Below, piece by piece: positions 21,534 through 35,700 of a stretch of 64,000 nucleotides of DNA. The notes under the pieces are model-generated. The model saw nothing but the letters and a program-made list of their open reading frames with translations. It made no database searches and was not told the origin of the DNA. The translations under genes and the position numbers were made by a program. Position 1 is the first letter of the stretch; each line of letters opens with the position of its first letter. The stretch is from assembly GCA_027559495.1 (NCBI GenBank), contig JAMXSV010000029.1, positions 774,920-838,919 of the forward strand, read 5' to 3'. Source of the stretch: Aurifilum marmelostoma (Eukaryota > Ascomycota > Sordariomycetes > Diaporthales > Cryphonectriaceae).

Positions 21534-23693
21534 GTTGCTATGTTTTCTCGCTCTCGAGGACGCCTGATGAGGTGTGATACTGAGGAGGCTATGCAGTATG
21601 CGGTAAATCCGAACTACACGGAGGCACAGTGACGCTTTTCATGTACATGATGATGCTACCTACTGTACTGCTCATGGTTGAAAAGTGGGGTCATGGATAC
21701 TTAACCCTAGCCCTGGGTATCCTCTGTCATGGAAGTAAACCACCAACTGACGGGGCTGGCATTGATCTCAGCCAATACTCTCCTCATTGTCACCACACAG
21801 TCAAATGGCATTGACTTTCGATGATATACTATAAGTCCGTCTGATGCCTGTCTGACAAGCATTGGTCCCAAGCCAGAGGATCCTGCCTTCTCTCAGAGAC
21901 CCACATCACAGATGTTGAGCGTTTTCTTCAAAATTATCACTGGGATGTCTATGAAAGCTACATCAATCTTCTGACCTCCTCGGAAATACCTACCCTAGGG
22001 CAGATAGTGGGCACTTTGAGACGTGATTGACTTCTCCAGTCTGAAGAAAGCTACATCACCTGTGAGGTGGCACTGCATCTGTATGCATCCAGCATGCATG
22101 CAACGCAAACGTGGCTGCGTGGCAAAGAAGCTTTGGAGTCTGCAGAGTGCTTAGTAAGTCAGGGTGTCTGTGTCTCTCAGCAAGAAGCACCTGGAGTCTG
22201 AGGTCACCTCGATGTCTCAATGATGACATTCGGTATCTACAGAGCTTGTTGCAATCCATGTACCGAACTGAGGAAAGAGAGTTGATAGGTGCTTCTTACA
22301 TGCTGTCATACAATGTTTGTGTGTGGGTGCGCAGTCACTGCGCAGATGTACTGTACAAATATTCAATTGCCTAGACAGCCTTACAAGTATATTTATATTC
22401 TCCATGACCCTATTATGTCATGTTTCCTACAAATAAAGTAAGTTTGGCTAGAGAATGACCAGAGGCGGTCAACAGACAGGTACAGGTACGCGTTATCAGT
22501 ACACACTAAGCTGAGGAGAAATGCATCTTGCCCAATACCTGCATCTTGTGCTGTTCTGATGCGCCTTTTCTCTCCCGTCTGCCTTGCATACCAAACCTGG
22601 CCCCACTCAACCGCCACCCTCTCTGAGAGACTCCCAGAACAGGATACAGGGGTAGTGTCCGGCCTCTTGCAGCATCCTTTGCAGCTGAAACCCCAACCTG
22701 TGCTGCCACAAACACATCCACCTCCAGCGGCGTCATTGGGGTATTCTTCTTTTGCTTGTCAAGACTGGCATGCTGCAGCATACAAAAGGCTACTTACCTG
22801 CACCCCTCATCCTAGCCCGCCTCAATCATTATTTGCCTTTCACTTTCTCTCTCTCCCCAACACACACACACACACACACACATCAGCCACTGGACAAGCA
22901 GCAGAGGGAGGCCCCCACCTACCCACCCAGCCTTTGGATCCACTCCAGCAACCCTGCAGAGACCCCTGTTTCTGGGGAACTGACGCGCCCAAACCCCCCC
23001 AAGAAAGCAACACCACAACTGACCACAAACCCAAACATCATCTTCCTTTTCCTTCCAGCCCTCGTCGCTGTTTCCATCTGGCATCCCTCAAGCCTTTCTT
23101 CGCATGCTTGACTGCTTGCATCTCTCTCCTTGATCTGATCTGGCATCTAGATGATGCTGACAGCCTGCTAGAGCAGGTCTCTCATTCCAAACATCTGTGA
23201 GTTCCTCTGCTGGTCTATCTATCTCCCTTACATGCCTTCCCCGCTTGCTGCCTTGCCACATCTTCTACCCTTCCATCGCATCTCATCCTGATCCAGTGAC
23301 TCACCACCACTCACTCAACATCAAACGAGATGTAGCCTTCAGACTTACCTACTTCCAAAGTACCATCTTTCATCCATTGGCTTCTGCACATCTCTTCCAT
23401 CTTGATTATCTCCACCTGTGCCCTGCAAACCCAGAACCAAACAAACAAAACAATCAAGGGAAAAAAGCAAGGCTTCTGGTTGAGAAATCCCTGTCCCTTC
23501 ACCTGAATCACTCCATCATCTGCTTGCAAAGGGTGTGAGGTCAACGCTCCTGTCGTCCAGACTACCCCGCTCACCTCACAAGTATTCAATCCCATGTCGT
23601 CGTCGTCACTTTCATTGGCAACCTTGACTGACTGATGAGTAGTAGCTACACAGCGTCGCGAGCCTGCTTCCTTCCCGATTAGGAACATCAAGA
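21534..23693. other. 2.2-kb intergenic region upstream of the Argonaute gene
   Basis: The left part (21534 to about 22500) is AT-moderate with no recognised gene. The right part (about 22800-23690) is strongly pyrimidine-rich, with a CA microsatellite at about 22860-22882. It looks like promoter plus a long Argonaute leader. Any leader intron would need transcript data. Confidence 0.45.
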
Positions 23694-26600
23694 ATGGCTG
23701 ATCGTGGCCGTGGCGGTGGTCCTCGTGGCGGTGGACGGGGTAGAGGTCGCGGAGACGGACCTCCCCGCGGTGGTGGCGGCGGCGGCGGTGGCGCATTCCC
23801 TCCTCAGCGAGGTCGCGGTGGCTTTGAGCGCGGTGGCTTCCGTGGCGGCGACCGTGGCGGCGGCCGAGGTGGTCGAGGCGGTAGAGGTGGCAGACCCCCC
23901 GCACAGGTTTACTCGTGAGTCTCCTTCCTGCCCCGCCCTCACCTCCCTCTGATCTCATCCAAGACGACGATGCCTCTTCGTACAGCGTCTGGCCGAGGAC
24001 TAACCTTCGTGATGTGCAGTCCCCAAGGTGGCGCCCCAGTCCCTGACGGACTTGTTGAGCGGGTCGAGAATGCTCGCCAGCAGGCACGCAAAAACGCCGA
24101 TATCGCCTCTCGTCTTGGTTCCATGAGCCTGGACGGCGACAATGTCATGCCTCCCCGCCCAGGTTACGGCACGGCCCCCAACTCGGCGCGCTTTACCGTG
24201 TACGCCAACTATGTCCAGCTGGTCCCCGAGTCCTCCCTCGTCCTGTACTCGTACGCTGTCAATAAGATCTCCCCCGACGTTGTTGGCAAGAAGCGAACTC
24301 AGGTCGTCCGTCTCATGCTCAACGAGACCCCCGAGTTTTCGAAGCACCGCAAAGACGTCGTCACCGACTTCAAGGCGACCTTCATCTCCCGCACCAAGCT
24401 CGAGCCGGCCGAGGGAACGCTCACTGTGACCTACAAGGCCGAGGGAGAGGACGAGCCCAAGCAGGGAGCGATGCAATACAAGGTTGAATACGCCTTCACC
24501 AAGACCCTTGCCGTCAGCGACCTGATGTCTTACCTTACGTCCACCAACCCTGCCAACGGTCTCCAGTACGATAGCAAGTTCGAGATGATCCAGGCTCTCA
24601 ACATTTTCTTGAAGCACTATGCAAAGTCAACCAACAACCTCGCCACCATCGGCGGAAGCAAGACCTTTTCGATGATGAACACGGCTGATGGACCAAACAT
24701 GGACGACCTCGGGCGTGGCCTAACTGCCATTCGGGGTTTCTTTACGAGTGTTCGCGCGGCCACCAACCGTATCCTGGTCAACATCAACGTCAGCCACGGC
24801 GCCTTTGTCCAGGAAGGTGAATTGAAGAACCTGATGAACGCATATGGCGTTTACCCCAACGAGAGAAGCCTGCGCTCGCTCGAGAAGTTTTTAAAGCGCG
24901 TCCGAGTCCGTGTCACCCACCTCCGCGAGAAGAAGAATAAGCAAGGAGAGGTCGTCTATCGGTTCAAATCCATTGCGGCGCTGGCTAAGAAGACCGACGG
25001 CCGCGGATCTGACCACCCTCCCAAGGTCAGCCAGTTTGGTGCGGGACCCAAGAATGTCGAGTTTTGGCTTTCAGACAACCCTCAGCCTTCTGCCTCCACC
25101 GTTCCCGGTGCTGAACCTGCCAAGAGCACACCTCAGAAGAAGGGAAAGGGAAAGGGCAAGGCTAAGAGCACTGCCCCTGGCCCTCAGCCTGCTTCTGGCA
25201 AAGGAACTGGCCGTTACATCTCTGTCTTTGATCATTTCCAGAAGAATTATGGCCTTTCCGCCAACCCGAGCCTGCCTGTCATCAATGTCGGCACCGAAAA
25301 GAATCCTTCTTACCTACCAGCTGAAGTCTGCATTGTGGTGCCGGGCCAGAATGCCATGGCGAAGCTGAGCAGCGACCAGACCCGGAACATGATCCGGTTC
25401 GCTGTTCGTGGGCCTTGGATGAATGCCGAGTCGATTGTCAGGGATGGTCTTGCAACAGCTGGTCTGTCGGAGCGGACAAATGAGCTTCTGGTAAGAGTCC
25501 CTCTCGCCTATTGCATTTGTTCTGGCGGTGGATAAACAAACAAAGGGTACTGACATAGTACCACTCAGACCCAATTCGGCCTCAAGATCGGTAATAACCT
25601 CATCACCGTTCCTGCCAGACTCTTGCCTGAGCCGCAGATCTTCTACAGGGAGATGAAGGCTGGAGCTAAGCCTAGCAGTAAGGCGGTCTCCGTCTTCAAC
25701 GGAGGCTGGAACATGGAGAACATCCAGTTCAACAAGCCAGGCGAGCTCAAGACCTGGAAGTGGCTCTCCCTCGTGGACGGCCAGTCCCGCTACCCTCCCC
25801 GGTATACCCAGGACGCTCTGGCTGCGACCGTCACAAAGTTCGCTGCCGCTCTTAAGAAGAACGGCGTAACTGTTCGAAACCAGTCTCTGCCGGGCGAGGA
25901 GGTCTATATGCGGTTCCCCAGCGACCCTACCCTCGAGCGGGTATTCCAGGCTGCCTCGTCCGCCGTCGACCTCCTGCTGGTCGTCCTGCCTGGGCGCGAC
26001 AAGGGCGATAATACAGAGCTGTACAACTGGGTCAAGACGCTGGGTGACGTGAAGTATGGCATCCATACTATCTGTGTGGTCGGCCAGAAGTTCACAAACG
26101 GTCAGGGTCAGGACCAGTACTTTGCCAACGTGGCTCTCAAGTTCAACCTCAAGCTGGGAGGCAACAACCAGAGCGTCGACCCTTCGCGCCTGTCGTTCAT
26201 TAACGAGGACAAGACCATGCTCGTCGGCATTGACGTTACCCACCCCTCCCCAGGTTCCAAGTCCAACGCTCCTTCTGTCGCAGGCATGGTTGCCTCCACC
26301 GACAAACACCTCGGCCAGTGGCCGGGCATACTCAGCATCCAGAAGGAGGCCCGCGGTGAGATGGTCAGCGGTCTGAGCGAGATGCTCAAGCAGCACCTCA
26401 AGAACTGGATCAACCTGGGCCGCCACGCCCGCCACCCTGAAAACATCCTCGTGTACCGCGACGGTGTCTCCGAGGGCCAGTACCAGCAGGTCCTCGAGAA
26501 GGAGCTGCCCCTCCTCCGCGCCGCCTGCAGGGAGACATACCCCGCGAACGAGGCGCAGCCCCGCATCACCATCATCATCGTCGGCAAGCGCCACCACACC

Positions 26601-27083
26601 CGCTTCTACCCGACCCAGACCAAGGACATGGACCGAGGCGGCAACTGCAAGGCCGGCACCGTCGTCGACCGCGGAGTGACCGAGGAGAGCTTCTGGGACT
26701 TCTACCTGCAGAGCCACGCCGTCATCCAGGGCACCGGCCGCCCCGCCCACTACGTCGTCATCCTGGACGAGATCTTCCGCGCCCGCGCCCAGAGGCTGGG
26801 CACCACCAGGCAGGACCCCTCGGCCGTCGCCAACGAGCTCGAGCGCATGACCCAGGCCCTCTGCTACTCGTACAGCCGCGCCACCAAGGCCGTCAGCATC
26901 TGCACCCCCGCGTACCACGCCGACATCCTGTGCGAGCGCGCCCGCCGCTACATGGCCGATCTGTTCGAGGGCGGCTCCGACGAGGCGAGCACCGTGGCCG
27001 GGAGCTCGTCTGGCCAGGCTGACGACGCCAAGTCGGACGTCGTCATCCATGAAAAGCTCAAGAACACCATGTTTTATATCTGA
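23694..27083 (+). CDS. Argonaute (QDE-2-like) with RGG-rich N-terminus
   Basis: Exons 23694-23914, 24020-25490 and 25569-27083 join in phase to 1068 aa. Introns have GTGAGT...TGCAG and GTAAGA...CTCAG ends. Residues 1-72 are an Arg/Gly-rich tail (MADRGRGGGPRGGG onwards), a likely RNA-binding and arginine-methylation region. The N, PAZ and MID domains follow, with an unusual Lys/Gly-rich insertion PQKKGKGKGKAK before the PAZ/MID part. The PIWI domain shows the slicer residues: Asp in LVGIDVTHPSPGS, Glu in INEDK or nearby, Asp in LVYRDGVSEGQY and His in CTPAYHADILCERARRYMAD. It ends KLKNTMFYI, the usual C-terminal hydrophobic tail. It should act in quelling/siRNA silencing. QDE-2 versus SMS-2 orthology is not decided. 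Confidence 0.95.
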
Positions 27084-29680
27084 GGCGAACGACTTGCTGG
27101 GTGTATGTGGTCGTCGCCACATGCCTCGTTGGCAGAATACCTTGTGATTTCTGGGAAGCGGAGTCTAGGATGGAAGGCATGATATTCTTCACCGCTCGCA
27201 GCTGTGTTTTGAGGTAATTGTGAAAAGTTTCGGTACGGTGACTAGTCGTCCCCGGAGGAATTCCCACTGTCGGTTCGTAGATGGTGGGACAGCAAGTTGC
27301 AATTCTCCGCAGACCGTGTTCAACCGGATGAACGAAGAATCGATGCGCTTAATAAGTCCAGATAGGGAATCACACTGCTTGCCATTTCTTCATTTCTCGT
27401 GAAGCTTGTAATTTCTGGCGTTGGCAGACAATGTCCACGAAAACGTGATGACGACCTGCACAGTGATCTGGGATGTTATGCGAGGGGCGCATGGCAAATG
27501 TCTAACTTGCCTGAGAGTGCGGGTCAGCGAGGGTAGCAGCATCCGAGGCTTGTGGAGATTACCAATGGAGATGATGTTCATCAGCCCCAATGGAGGATCA
27601 TTCTGGTGAGGCCAAGGTGTATTGCTCGGATTCAAATGAATTTGAAAGAAATATTGTATGAGTTGAAAGGGAATTGAGTGTGCAGGCTGGGTGCTTCACT
27701 TTTTGGACAACAGTGCGGCAGTGCGGACTCAGAGAAGTGACTGATAGAATTGCCTTCGTAAAGATTGCCGAACTTTTGTTTTTCTTCTTCTTTCCACATG
27801 AAAGTTTTTCTTGCTAACTTAGAAGGCTGGCAGTAATTAGTAGTGCCGGAAACGTGTTTACCAGTCAGTACATTTAGTAAATCTGCCCAGGTGGTATCAT
27901 ATGCTAGCTAATTACTCTCGGAACCCAGGCCACTGTCTCGAGTTCGTGACAACTTGATGATCTTTGAGAAACAGCTTGGTATAGTTGTTCTGAGGAGACT
28001 GCCCAGCATCCGAGTGTTCTACAAAGCAATGTTCAAATATGAAGGGCAGCCCATTTACCTTGGGGGCTGTATGGTCAAGTTCCAGAGAGACTATACCAAA
28101 CCAGACCTAGAGGCCTGGGAGATTTTGAGCTTTTCCGCTGTGATTATTCTCTGACACCTCTAGCCTCAAGCTGAAGGGACTAAGGGATCAATGGGGCACG
28201 AATCCATGACATGTATCTGAACCAAATTCAAGACCAGAGAGCTCGGTCTTTCACTCGTTTGCTCTAAACACTGGAGGATTTTCTAGCAGCCTTTGATGAG
28301 ATCATCGAACCTGACTGATCTACACGAGTGATTGAGCCGCCTCACATCAGCTGCCGTCATATTTGCATGTAATCATAAAGTCCAGCATGGCTCTGGCGGC
28401 ACAGAACCATCTACAGGACCAAAGCATACTGGCCATTGACGCCACGGCATACGTCGGAAGATGCAGGGGGAATTAGTCTCCGGAACACAAATGCAATGCA
28501 CATCCCTGACAGGCTACAGCCATTAACGACCTCGAGACCTCACTTTGGCAAGACTGCCTGGCCCGGATACTACGCCCACGTGACGGATCAGGAAGAGAGA
28601 GATGAGTCTCACTGAGTACCCAGCCAAGGCCAGACATTTGCAAGGGCTTGGGGGCAGTTCAATAAATCATTTGGGCCATTTTCCCACTGAGCAGCACATC
28701 GGAGGTGCCCGCTCGGCCGAGTCAGGGTCGACTAACGACTGCAGGTTGCTCAGGCCGAGGTCGAGCACGAGAGAAGGTGAATAGCTGATCGCCAGTATAC
28801 AGTATACCATAGTATGTGGAAAGGTATTTGTACGGAAAAGAGACAAGGAGAAGATACCGGTGAGTTCCGAAGGGGCGCAGACAAAGGCCGGCAAAATTTC
28901 GCACCAAGCAATTACACAATTCTTACTCGATGCTTACTCGATGAAAATTGGTGAAGTGGCTTTCACGACACATGAAATAAACCAAATAAACGCAAATTGG
29001 CGGGCACGGCAAGTCATTGACATCGGGTCGGCTGTTCCGTTCGCGGCTTTTCAACCGTCGCTACTGTACAGGTCCTAGCCCCGATCTCCTTCTTACCAAA
29101 GACACACCGCGACACAAGCATGACCCCACCCTCCTGCGTTGTCTATCCGACTCACCAATCAGATGCTGCGATAAGAGATGCAGGGTCCTCCCTATTTCAG
29201 CACCGCGTACTTCCTATTCCTTCTTCCCTCTGACCAATGTTCCGAGCTAGGATAACGATTCCACCCATGATAGCGACACTTTGCCATTGAGGGAGAGGTC
29301 GATAAGCCCCCCCCGCCCCCTTGACGGGGCGGGCTATGGGCTTTCTGGTGGGGCTGACGGACTGGGGAAACGCGGTCTTGAATTTATTATGAGGCCGTCG
29401 CAAGTGCCATCGTCTCATCACTACTTGGGCCACTGCCCTTCTGCTCTACTGCCTCCTCCTCCTCATCCTCTCACTCGCCCTCCTCACCACCCACCTTGTT
29501 CCTGTTGTGCGCTGAATTCCCCTGCTTCCTGAGTCGACTGTCAGTAGATTAGGGAAAAAGAAAATTACAGCTTGTTCTCCCCCATTCTTCTGGCATTTTC
29601 ACAATATTCTGCTCGCATTCTCCAGGTCCGCCCTCTGTCAGCCAGTCCTCCTCTGCCTTTCACTTCCGAGCCCAGCCAGC
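27084..29680. other. 2.6-kb intergenic region, nothing recognised
   Basis: This lies between the Argonaute stop and the allantoinase start. Short open frames here lack coding character. A C7 run lies near 29309, and CT/CCTCCT-rich sequence from about 29440 looks like the allantoinase leader. No terminal repeats were found by eye. Confidence 0.4.
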
Positions 29681-31376
29681 ATGAGCACTCCCGAATCCCA
29701 ACTGACGTCCGGTCCCTTGACCGTCCTCGTCTCGACTCGAGCTGTTCTCACGCAGCCAGACGATAGCCTCATCCTCAGCCCAGCCACTATCTCCCTCTCG
29801 CCCTCCACCGGCAAGATCATCTCTGTCGTCCCTGAGGTCCTGCCACCGTCCTCCTTCCCGCCGTCTACCACCTACGTCGACCACTCTCCAAGGATCCTGC
29901 TGCCAGGGCTCGTCGACGCGCATGTCCACCTCAACGAGCCCGGGCGCACAGAATGGGAAGGCTTCGCAACCGGAACCCGGGCTGCTGCGTCGGGTGGCGT
30001 GACGACCGTGATTGATATGCCCCTGAACGCGATTCCGCCGACTACCACAGTGGAGGGTTTTGACGAGAAGTTGGCGGCCAGCCGAGGACAGTGCTGGGTC
30101 GATGTTGGCTTCTACGGAGGTGTGATCCCCGGCAATGCAGACCAGCTGGTGCCCCTGGTGGAAAGGGGAGTTAGAGGGTTTAAGGGCTTCTTGATCGAGA
30201 GCGGTGTAAGTACTTCTGTCGATCCTGTGAGCGTGTCAGTATTGAGCCATGTATCCTAACCCAAAATCCAAAATGAAAAACAGGTCGATGAGTTCCCCGC
30301 CGTGTCCTCCACTGACATCGCCCTCGCCATGCGCACGCTCGCCGATCACCCTACGACCCTCATGTTTCACGCCGAGATGATTCCACCCATCGCCGACAGC
30401 GTGGGCGACGCGGTGCAGGCGTCCCAGCCGCCTCTCGCGCCCACCGGCGAGCTCAACTCGTACAACACCTTCCTCGAGTCTCGCCCTCCTTCCTTCGAGA
30501 CCTATGCCCTTGATGAGATCATCACCCTCGCACCCCCTCGCCCCCAAGCTCCACCTGCACATCGTCCACCTCTCCGCGACGGAATGTATACCTATCCTGC
30601 AAAAGGCAAGAGAGGGCGGGATCAACATCACGGCCGAGACGTGCTTCCACTACCTTGGCCTCGCCGCCGAGGACGTCGAGGACGGCGACACCAGGCACAA
30701 GTGCTGTCCGCCTATCCGATCGCAGGTCAACCAGGACGGCCTGTGGGAGGAGCTCTGCAAGGACCACGACAACAGCGTCATCAAGACGGTGGTGTCAGAC
30801 CACAGCCCCTGCACGCCCGAGCTGAAGCTGCTCCCTCAGCACCTGCAGCACCAGCACGCCCACACCGACCTTGTCGCAGGGTCGCTGATCCACTCCGACT
30901 CTGGCGTGGATGTGTCCATGCCCGGCGAGGACGACAAACGGGCCACCATCGTGCCTGGCGACTTCTTTGCGGCGTGGGGCGGCATCTCGTCCGTCGGCCT
31001 GGGCCTCCCCATCCTGCATACTACCGCCAAGGAGCGTGCGCCCACAGCCCAGACCCCGCTCGACATCGTCGACATTGTCCGCCTTTGCTCGCAGGCCACG
31101 GCGCGGCAGGTCGGGCTGTCGCACCGCAAGGGCGGGCTGAAGCCTGGCCTGGACGCCGACGTGTGCGTGTTTGACGACACCGAGGAGTGGGTGCTGGAGT
31201 GCCAGGGCATGCACTGGAAGAACCGGTGCTCGCCGTGGGAGGGCAAGAAGTTTGTTGGTCGGGTCAAGGAGACGTGGTTGAGGGGCAACAAGATTTATGT
31301 GACGGGATCTGAAAACAATGGGTTTGTCACTGACAGGGCTGTGGGCAAGGCTATCACAGAGAAGAGGACGGTTTAG
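29681..31376 (+). CDS. Allantoinase (frame broken at a C run in exon 2)
   Basis: Exon 1 is 29681-30205, the intron 30206-30283 (GTAAGT...AACAG) and exon 2 30284-31376. The dihydroorotase/allantoinase metal site is visible: LPGLVDAHVHLNEPGRTEW (HxH), GVRGFKGFLIESGVDEF (bridging Lys), TLMFHAEMI, LHIVHLSATE and TVVSDHSPC (Asp). These belong to cyclic amidohydrolases that convert allantoin to allantoate in purine catabolism. C-terminal features include GLGLPILHT and LKPGLDADVCVFD. The frame shifts between DEIITLAP and KLHLHIVHL. Deleting one C from the runs at 30533-30537 or 30541-30545 restores a 538-aa protein. There is no GT near this point that would allow an intron. Confidence 0.92.
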
Positions 31377-32771
31377 GTTATTCAAGATGATGATTATGAT
31401 GAAAACAGGAAAAAGAGTAGGATAGAAAAAGAAGAAAAGAGGGCGTGGGTACCAGGGTATATCATTGGGAGGGCGAACGTTGCTGCACTGCGTCTGCTTC
31501 TCGAGTACTGGTTTAGACATACAGCATGGAATTTTCACAAGAGGCACATGAGAAGCGCCATTGAAAGAGTCTAGATATAGAGACAATAATAGTAAAGTAT
31601 CCTGATGATTTCTCTTGGTCTGTTGTGTTGCTGATGTTGATTGAGCTTGGAGAGGTAAATGCTTTGGCAGTCCATGACACCCTCCTAAGCTGTGGAATGT
31701 GTTTTCCTCCTTTTCTGCTTCTTTACTAGGATGGTCGTAATGAGAACCGAGCATTCATGGAACTTGGAACATATGCAGTGAGCAATACTGAGAGATGAGC
31801 GAGCTTCGATTCTTCTCGATATCGCCCGACCAGACCCTGGCGGTACAGAGGTTACATACACCCCTACCCCTGACTGCAGACTGCCTAGTGTTGGTACCCT
31901 GCAGAACAAGGCGGCCGCAGATTGGCGGAAGCGCTACTACTCCGAGAAAGGGTTGCATCGCCTAGGATCCGGACCGAGGTATGGTCAGTCAGCCACTGGC
32001 AGCAGGAGCATCTATCTACCTGGCTCCGGCCGGACGCGACAGCCGACTTCCTTTGGGACATTATTCACCACTCCAAAAAGAAAAAGAGAAGAACAAAGGG
32101 TGCTCACCCTTCCAGAGCATACCGTCAGGCGTTTACTCCCGTATGCCGAAATCCACGCACAAGACATTCGCAATGTCTGATCAAATGATTATTATTGCTT
32201 CTCATGGAAAGCATCTGGTGTGGCATCGCCTCCCATGGCATCTGTCATTGACGTTGAAGATCGATCTATGGTTGGGGGTCCCCCCCCTTTTTTTTTTTTT
32301 TGCCTCCCCTTTTCTCTGTCTCCCTGCCTGGATGACTCCACCGCAAGGAGCCATGGATGACGGATTTTTGCTAAGGTCCAGATGACGGACACTAGACCGC
32401 TTTGGCCCCATTTTGCTAACAATGCTCACCTTTCCTTTAACCAAGCACCTCTTGGCCTGGTCTTCTAGAGATTATTAGCACATCCTTTGGCTCGTTGAAC
32501 TACTTCCCTCAGCTTCCAACCACTCTCAACGTGCATCACCACGTTTTGGGCCGCACGAGCGCACGCGTCAGCCAAACCTGCACTGTGGCTCTGCATCTTC
32601 TACAGATGCCTATCCGCGACATCGGTCCATACCAGTGAGGTGGCGACATGTCGAGCCGATGTTGAGAGGGTGCTGTTCAACTAGTCGTCGTCGTCGTTCC
32701 TCAAGTCTGACACGACTCTGTTCTCCAACAACACAAGAACGACTGTTCAGGTCACACGTTTTCTGCCCAGC
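31377..32771. other. Intergenic region before the ABC transporter
   Basis: No gene is recognised. It contains a C8T12-type homopolymer block near 32280-32300 and a leader with TCG repeats near 32683-32700 just upstream of the transporter start. Confidence 0.4.
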
Positions 32772-35700
32772 ATGACATCAACAACAAGAGATGCTCATGA
32801 GTCTGAACAGCCAGTTGGCGGTGTCATGGCCCAGCAGCCTCACGTTGTTGTAGACATGGACAAGATCGACAAGGTCGACCGCAGCTCCGTCGCCACAAGC
32901 CTGGACATCAGCACCGCCGGACCTTACGCTCCTCATCGTGCCTCTTCCCACCTCGCTGGACTCTCTTCTGGCAACCAGCTCAGCCTGGACGATGTTGCTC
33001 CAGTGAACGTCAGCATCTGCGATCTCACCGTGACCATAGACACCTCCCCCTCTCTCTTGGAGCCAGAGACATACGGGGACCTTATCAAGACGAAGCTAGG
33101 GAGGTCGAGGCCTGGGTCTGGACTCGCCGCGTCATCGCCCGAGTCTTCGTCCTACATCAAGCCTCTCCTCACCTCCGTGTCAGCCTCTCTCGCGCCTGGC
33201 ACACTGACTTCTATCATTGGCGGCTCCGGGTCGGGCAAGACAACCCTGCTCAATACCATCTCCTCGCGCATCTCCTCGTCTCGCCTCAGCCGGTCTGGCC
33301 GCATCCTCTTCAACTCACAGCCTGGCATCAATACCATTCGCTCCGCGTACGTCACTCAGACCGATGTCCTGCTGCCGACCTTGAGTGCCAGGGAGACGCT
33401 CCAGTACTCGGCAGACCTTCGACTGCCGCCAGGGTCTACGGCCGAGGAGCGCACGCGCATGGTCGAGGAGGTCATTATGGAACTTGGGCTCAAGGAGGCG
33501 GCGGATACTCGGGTGGGTGACACCACCCACCGCGGGCTCTCGGGCGGCGAGAAGCGTCGTGTGAGCATAGGTGTGCAAATGCTCGCGAACCCCAGTGTGC
33601 TGTTCCTAGATGAGCCGACCACGGGGTTGGATGCGAGTAGTGCTTTCCAGCTGGTCAGGACGCTGAAGAACTTGGCTGCCAAGGGGAGGACGGTGGTGGT
33701 GACCATCCACCAGCCGAGATCCGAGATCTGGGGCTTGTTCGATAACCTCATCCTGCTGTCGAGAGGCTCGCCCGTGTACTCTGGTCCCATAGCTGGTTCT
33801 CTCCCGTGGTTCGATTCGCAGGGCTTTGAGATGCCTGCTTTTGTCAACCCGGCAGAGTACCTGATCGATCTCGCCGCAGTGGACAACCGCAGCCCAGAGC
33901 TGGAGGCCGAGACCATGGCCAGGGTGCAGAGGCTGAAGACGGCGTGGTCAGAAGAAAGCGCAAGGCGGTTCGCGGTATCAGACGACATAACTGCTGCTGC
34001 TGCTGCTGATACAAATGAAGTCGAGCGCTCACTGCCGTTCAGGAGCAATAAACATGCAACTCCATTCGCCCGCCAGGTCCGAGTCATGACATCGAGAACT
34101 CTGAAGACGACATATCGCGACCCGATGGGCATGCTCTCCGCCATCATGCAAGCTGTCATCATGGGCCTTTGCACAGGCTACATCTTCTTCAACCTGGGCC
34201 GGGACCAGGCTGGGATCCGCTCGCGGGAAGGCTTCATGTACACCACTGCAGCGCTGGAGGGATATCTGTTCCTCGTATTCGAGGTGTACCGCCTCACTAT
34301 CGATATGCCTGTCTTCGACCGTGAACACAGTGAAGGTTGTGCCACCGCCCTGCCCTTTTTGCTATCGCGAAGGATCGCCCGCTTCGTGACCGAGGACTTG
34401 CCCGTCCCGATCATCTTTTCTGTCATCAGCTACTGGATGGCCGGTCTGAACCGTGACCCGGGCAGGTTCATGACATACTTTGGCATCACGTTGATCAATC
34501 AGTATATTGCTGTTACATGTGCCATGTGCTGTGTCACGGCCAGCAGAAGTTTCGCAGGAGCCAGCCTGATTGCAAATCTGGCTTACACATTACAGTCATT
34601 TGCATGTGGGTTTTTTATCCAGAGCAACACGATCGCAATATGGCTGCGCTGGATCAAGTACTTGACCTATACGGTACGTCACTTCCTCCTCAACTTGTAG
34701 ATCCTTGTTTACTGCGTCTTCTCGCGCTTACATAGAGATTCGTTTGTCTTAGTACTACGTCTTTGGTGCTCTCTGTACCAATGAGTTTCATGGTTCCTTC
34801 TATGACTGTCCCTACCCAGGAGGCGAATCGGACCCCGAATGCATTTCCTATACTGGCGCCTATATTCTTGACTCCCTCGGCTTCTCGACAGGATGGCTGG
34901 TCACCCCGATCGTCGTGAGCGCTTCCTTCGTGGCCTTCTTTTACATCTTGTCTTGGGTCGGTCTCACCTTCGTTAAGAAAGAGATGACCATCGCTCGTGC
35001 TCGTGCTGCTGGAAACGACCTCTCCGCCGGCAAGGAGAAGATGACTGCAAGGTGGATCGAGAAGGTCCGTAACATTGACGTCGGGCTCGACCAGTTCGCC
35101 TTGGATCTGGACAAGAGATCACCCTGGGGCAGGAAGCTGCCGAGAAAGACCATCCTCAACCCAGTAACAGCCACGTTCGAGGCTGGCAAGCTCAACATCA
35201 TAATGGGGCCGTCTGGGAGTGGCAAGACCTCTCTTCTAAATGCCATGGCCCTGCGCCTCCACAACAATATCAGCACGCAATATCGGCCCTCCGGCAGGAT
35301 GATTTTCAACAGTGCCGAGCCCTCCGCCTCCGTCATCAGATCCGTGTGCTCGTATGTCTGCCAGGACGACGATGCCCTCCTGCCATCTCTCACGGTCCGT
35401 GAGACCCTCCGTTTCGCCGCCGGCCTGCGTCTGCCGAGCTTTATGAGCAGGGCCCAGAAGCATGCACGCGCAGAGGAGGTGCTGCTCAAGATGGGCCTCA
35501 AGGACTGCGCCGACAACCTCATCGGCAACGAGCTGGTCAAGGGCATCTCGGGCGGCGAGAAGCGCCGTGTGACCATCGCCGTGCAAATCCTCACCGATCC
35601 CCGCATTCTGCTCCTCGATGAGCCGACCAGTGGCCTCGACGCCTTCACCGCCAGCTCCATCATGGAGGTGCTGCGAGGCCTCGCTGCCGAGGGCCGCACG

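Noticed and set aside
25314..27122. 602-aa minus-strand frame over the Argonaute PIWI region
   Set aside because: Antisense shadow of a GC-rich coding exon; composition is not protein-like and the plus strand has clear PIWI motifs.
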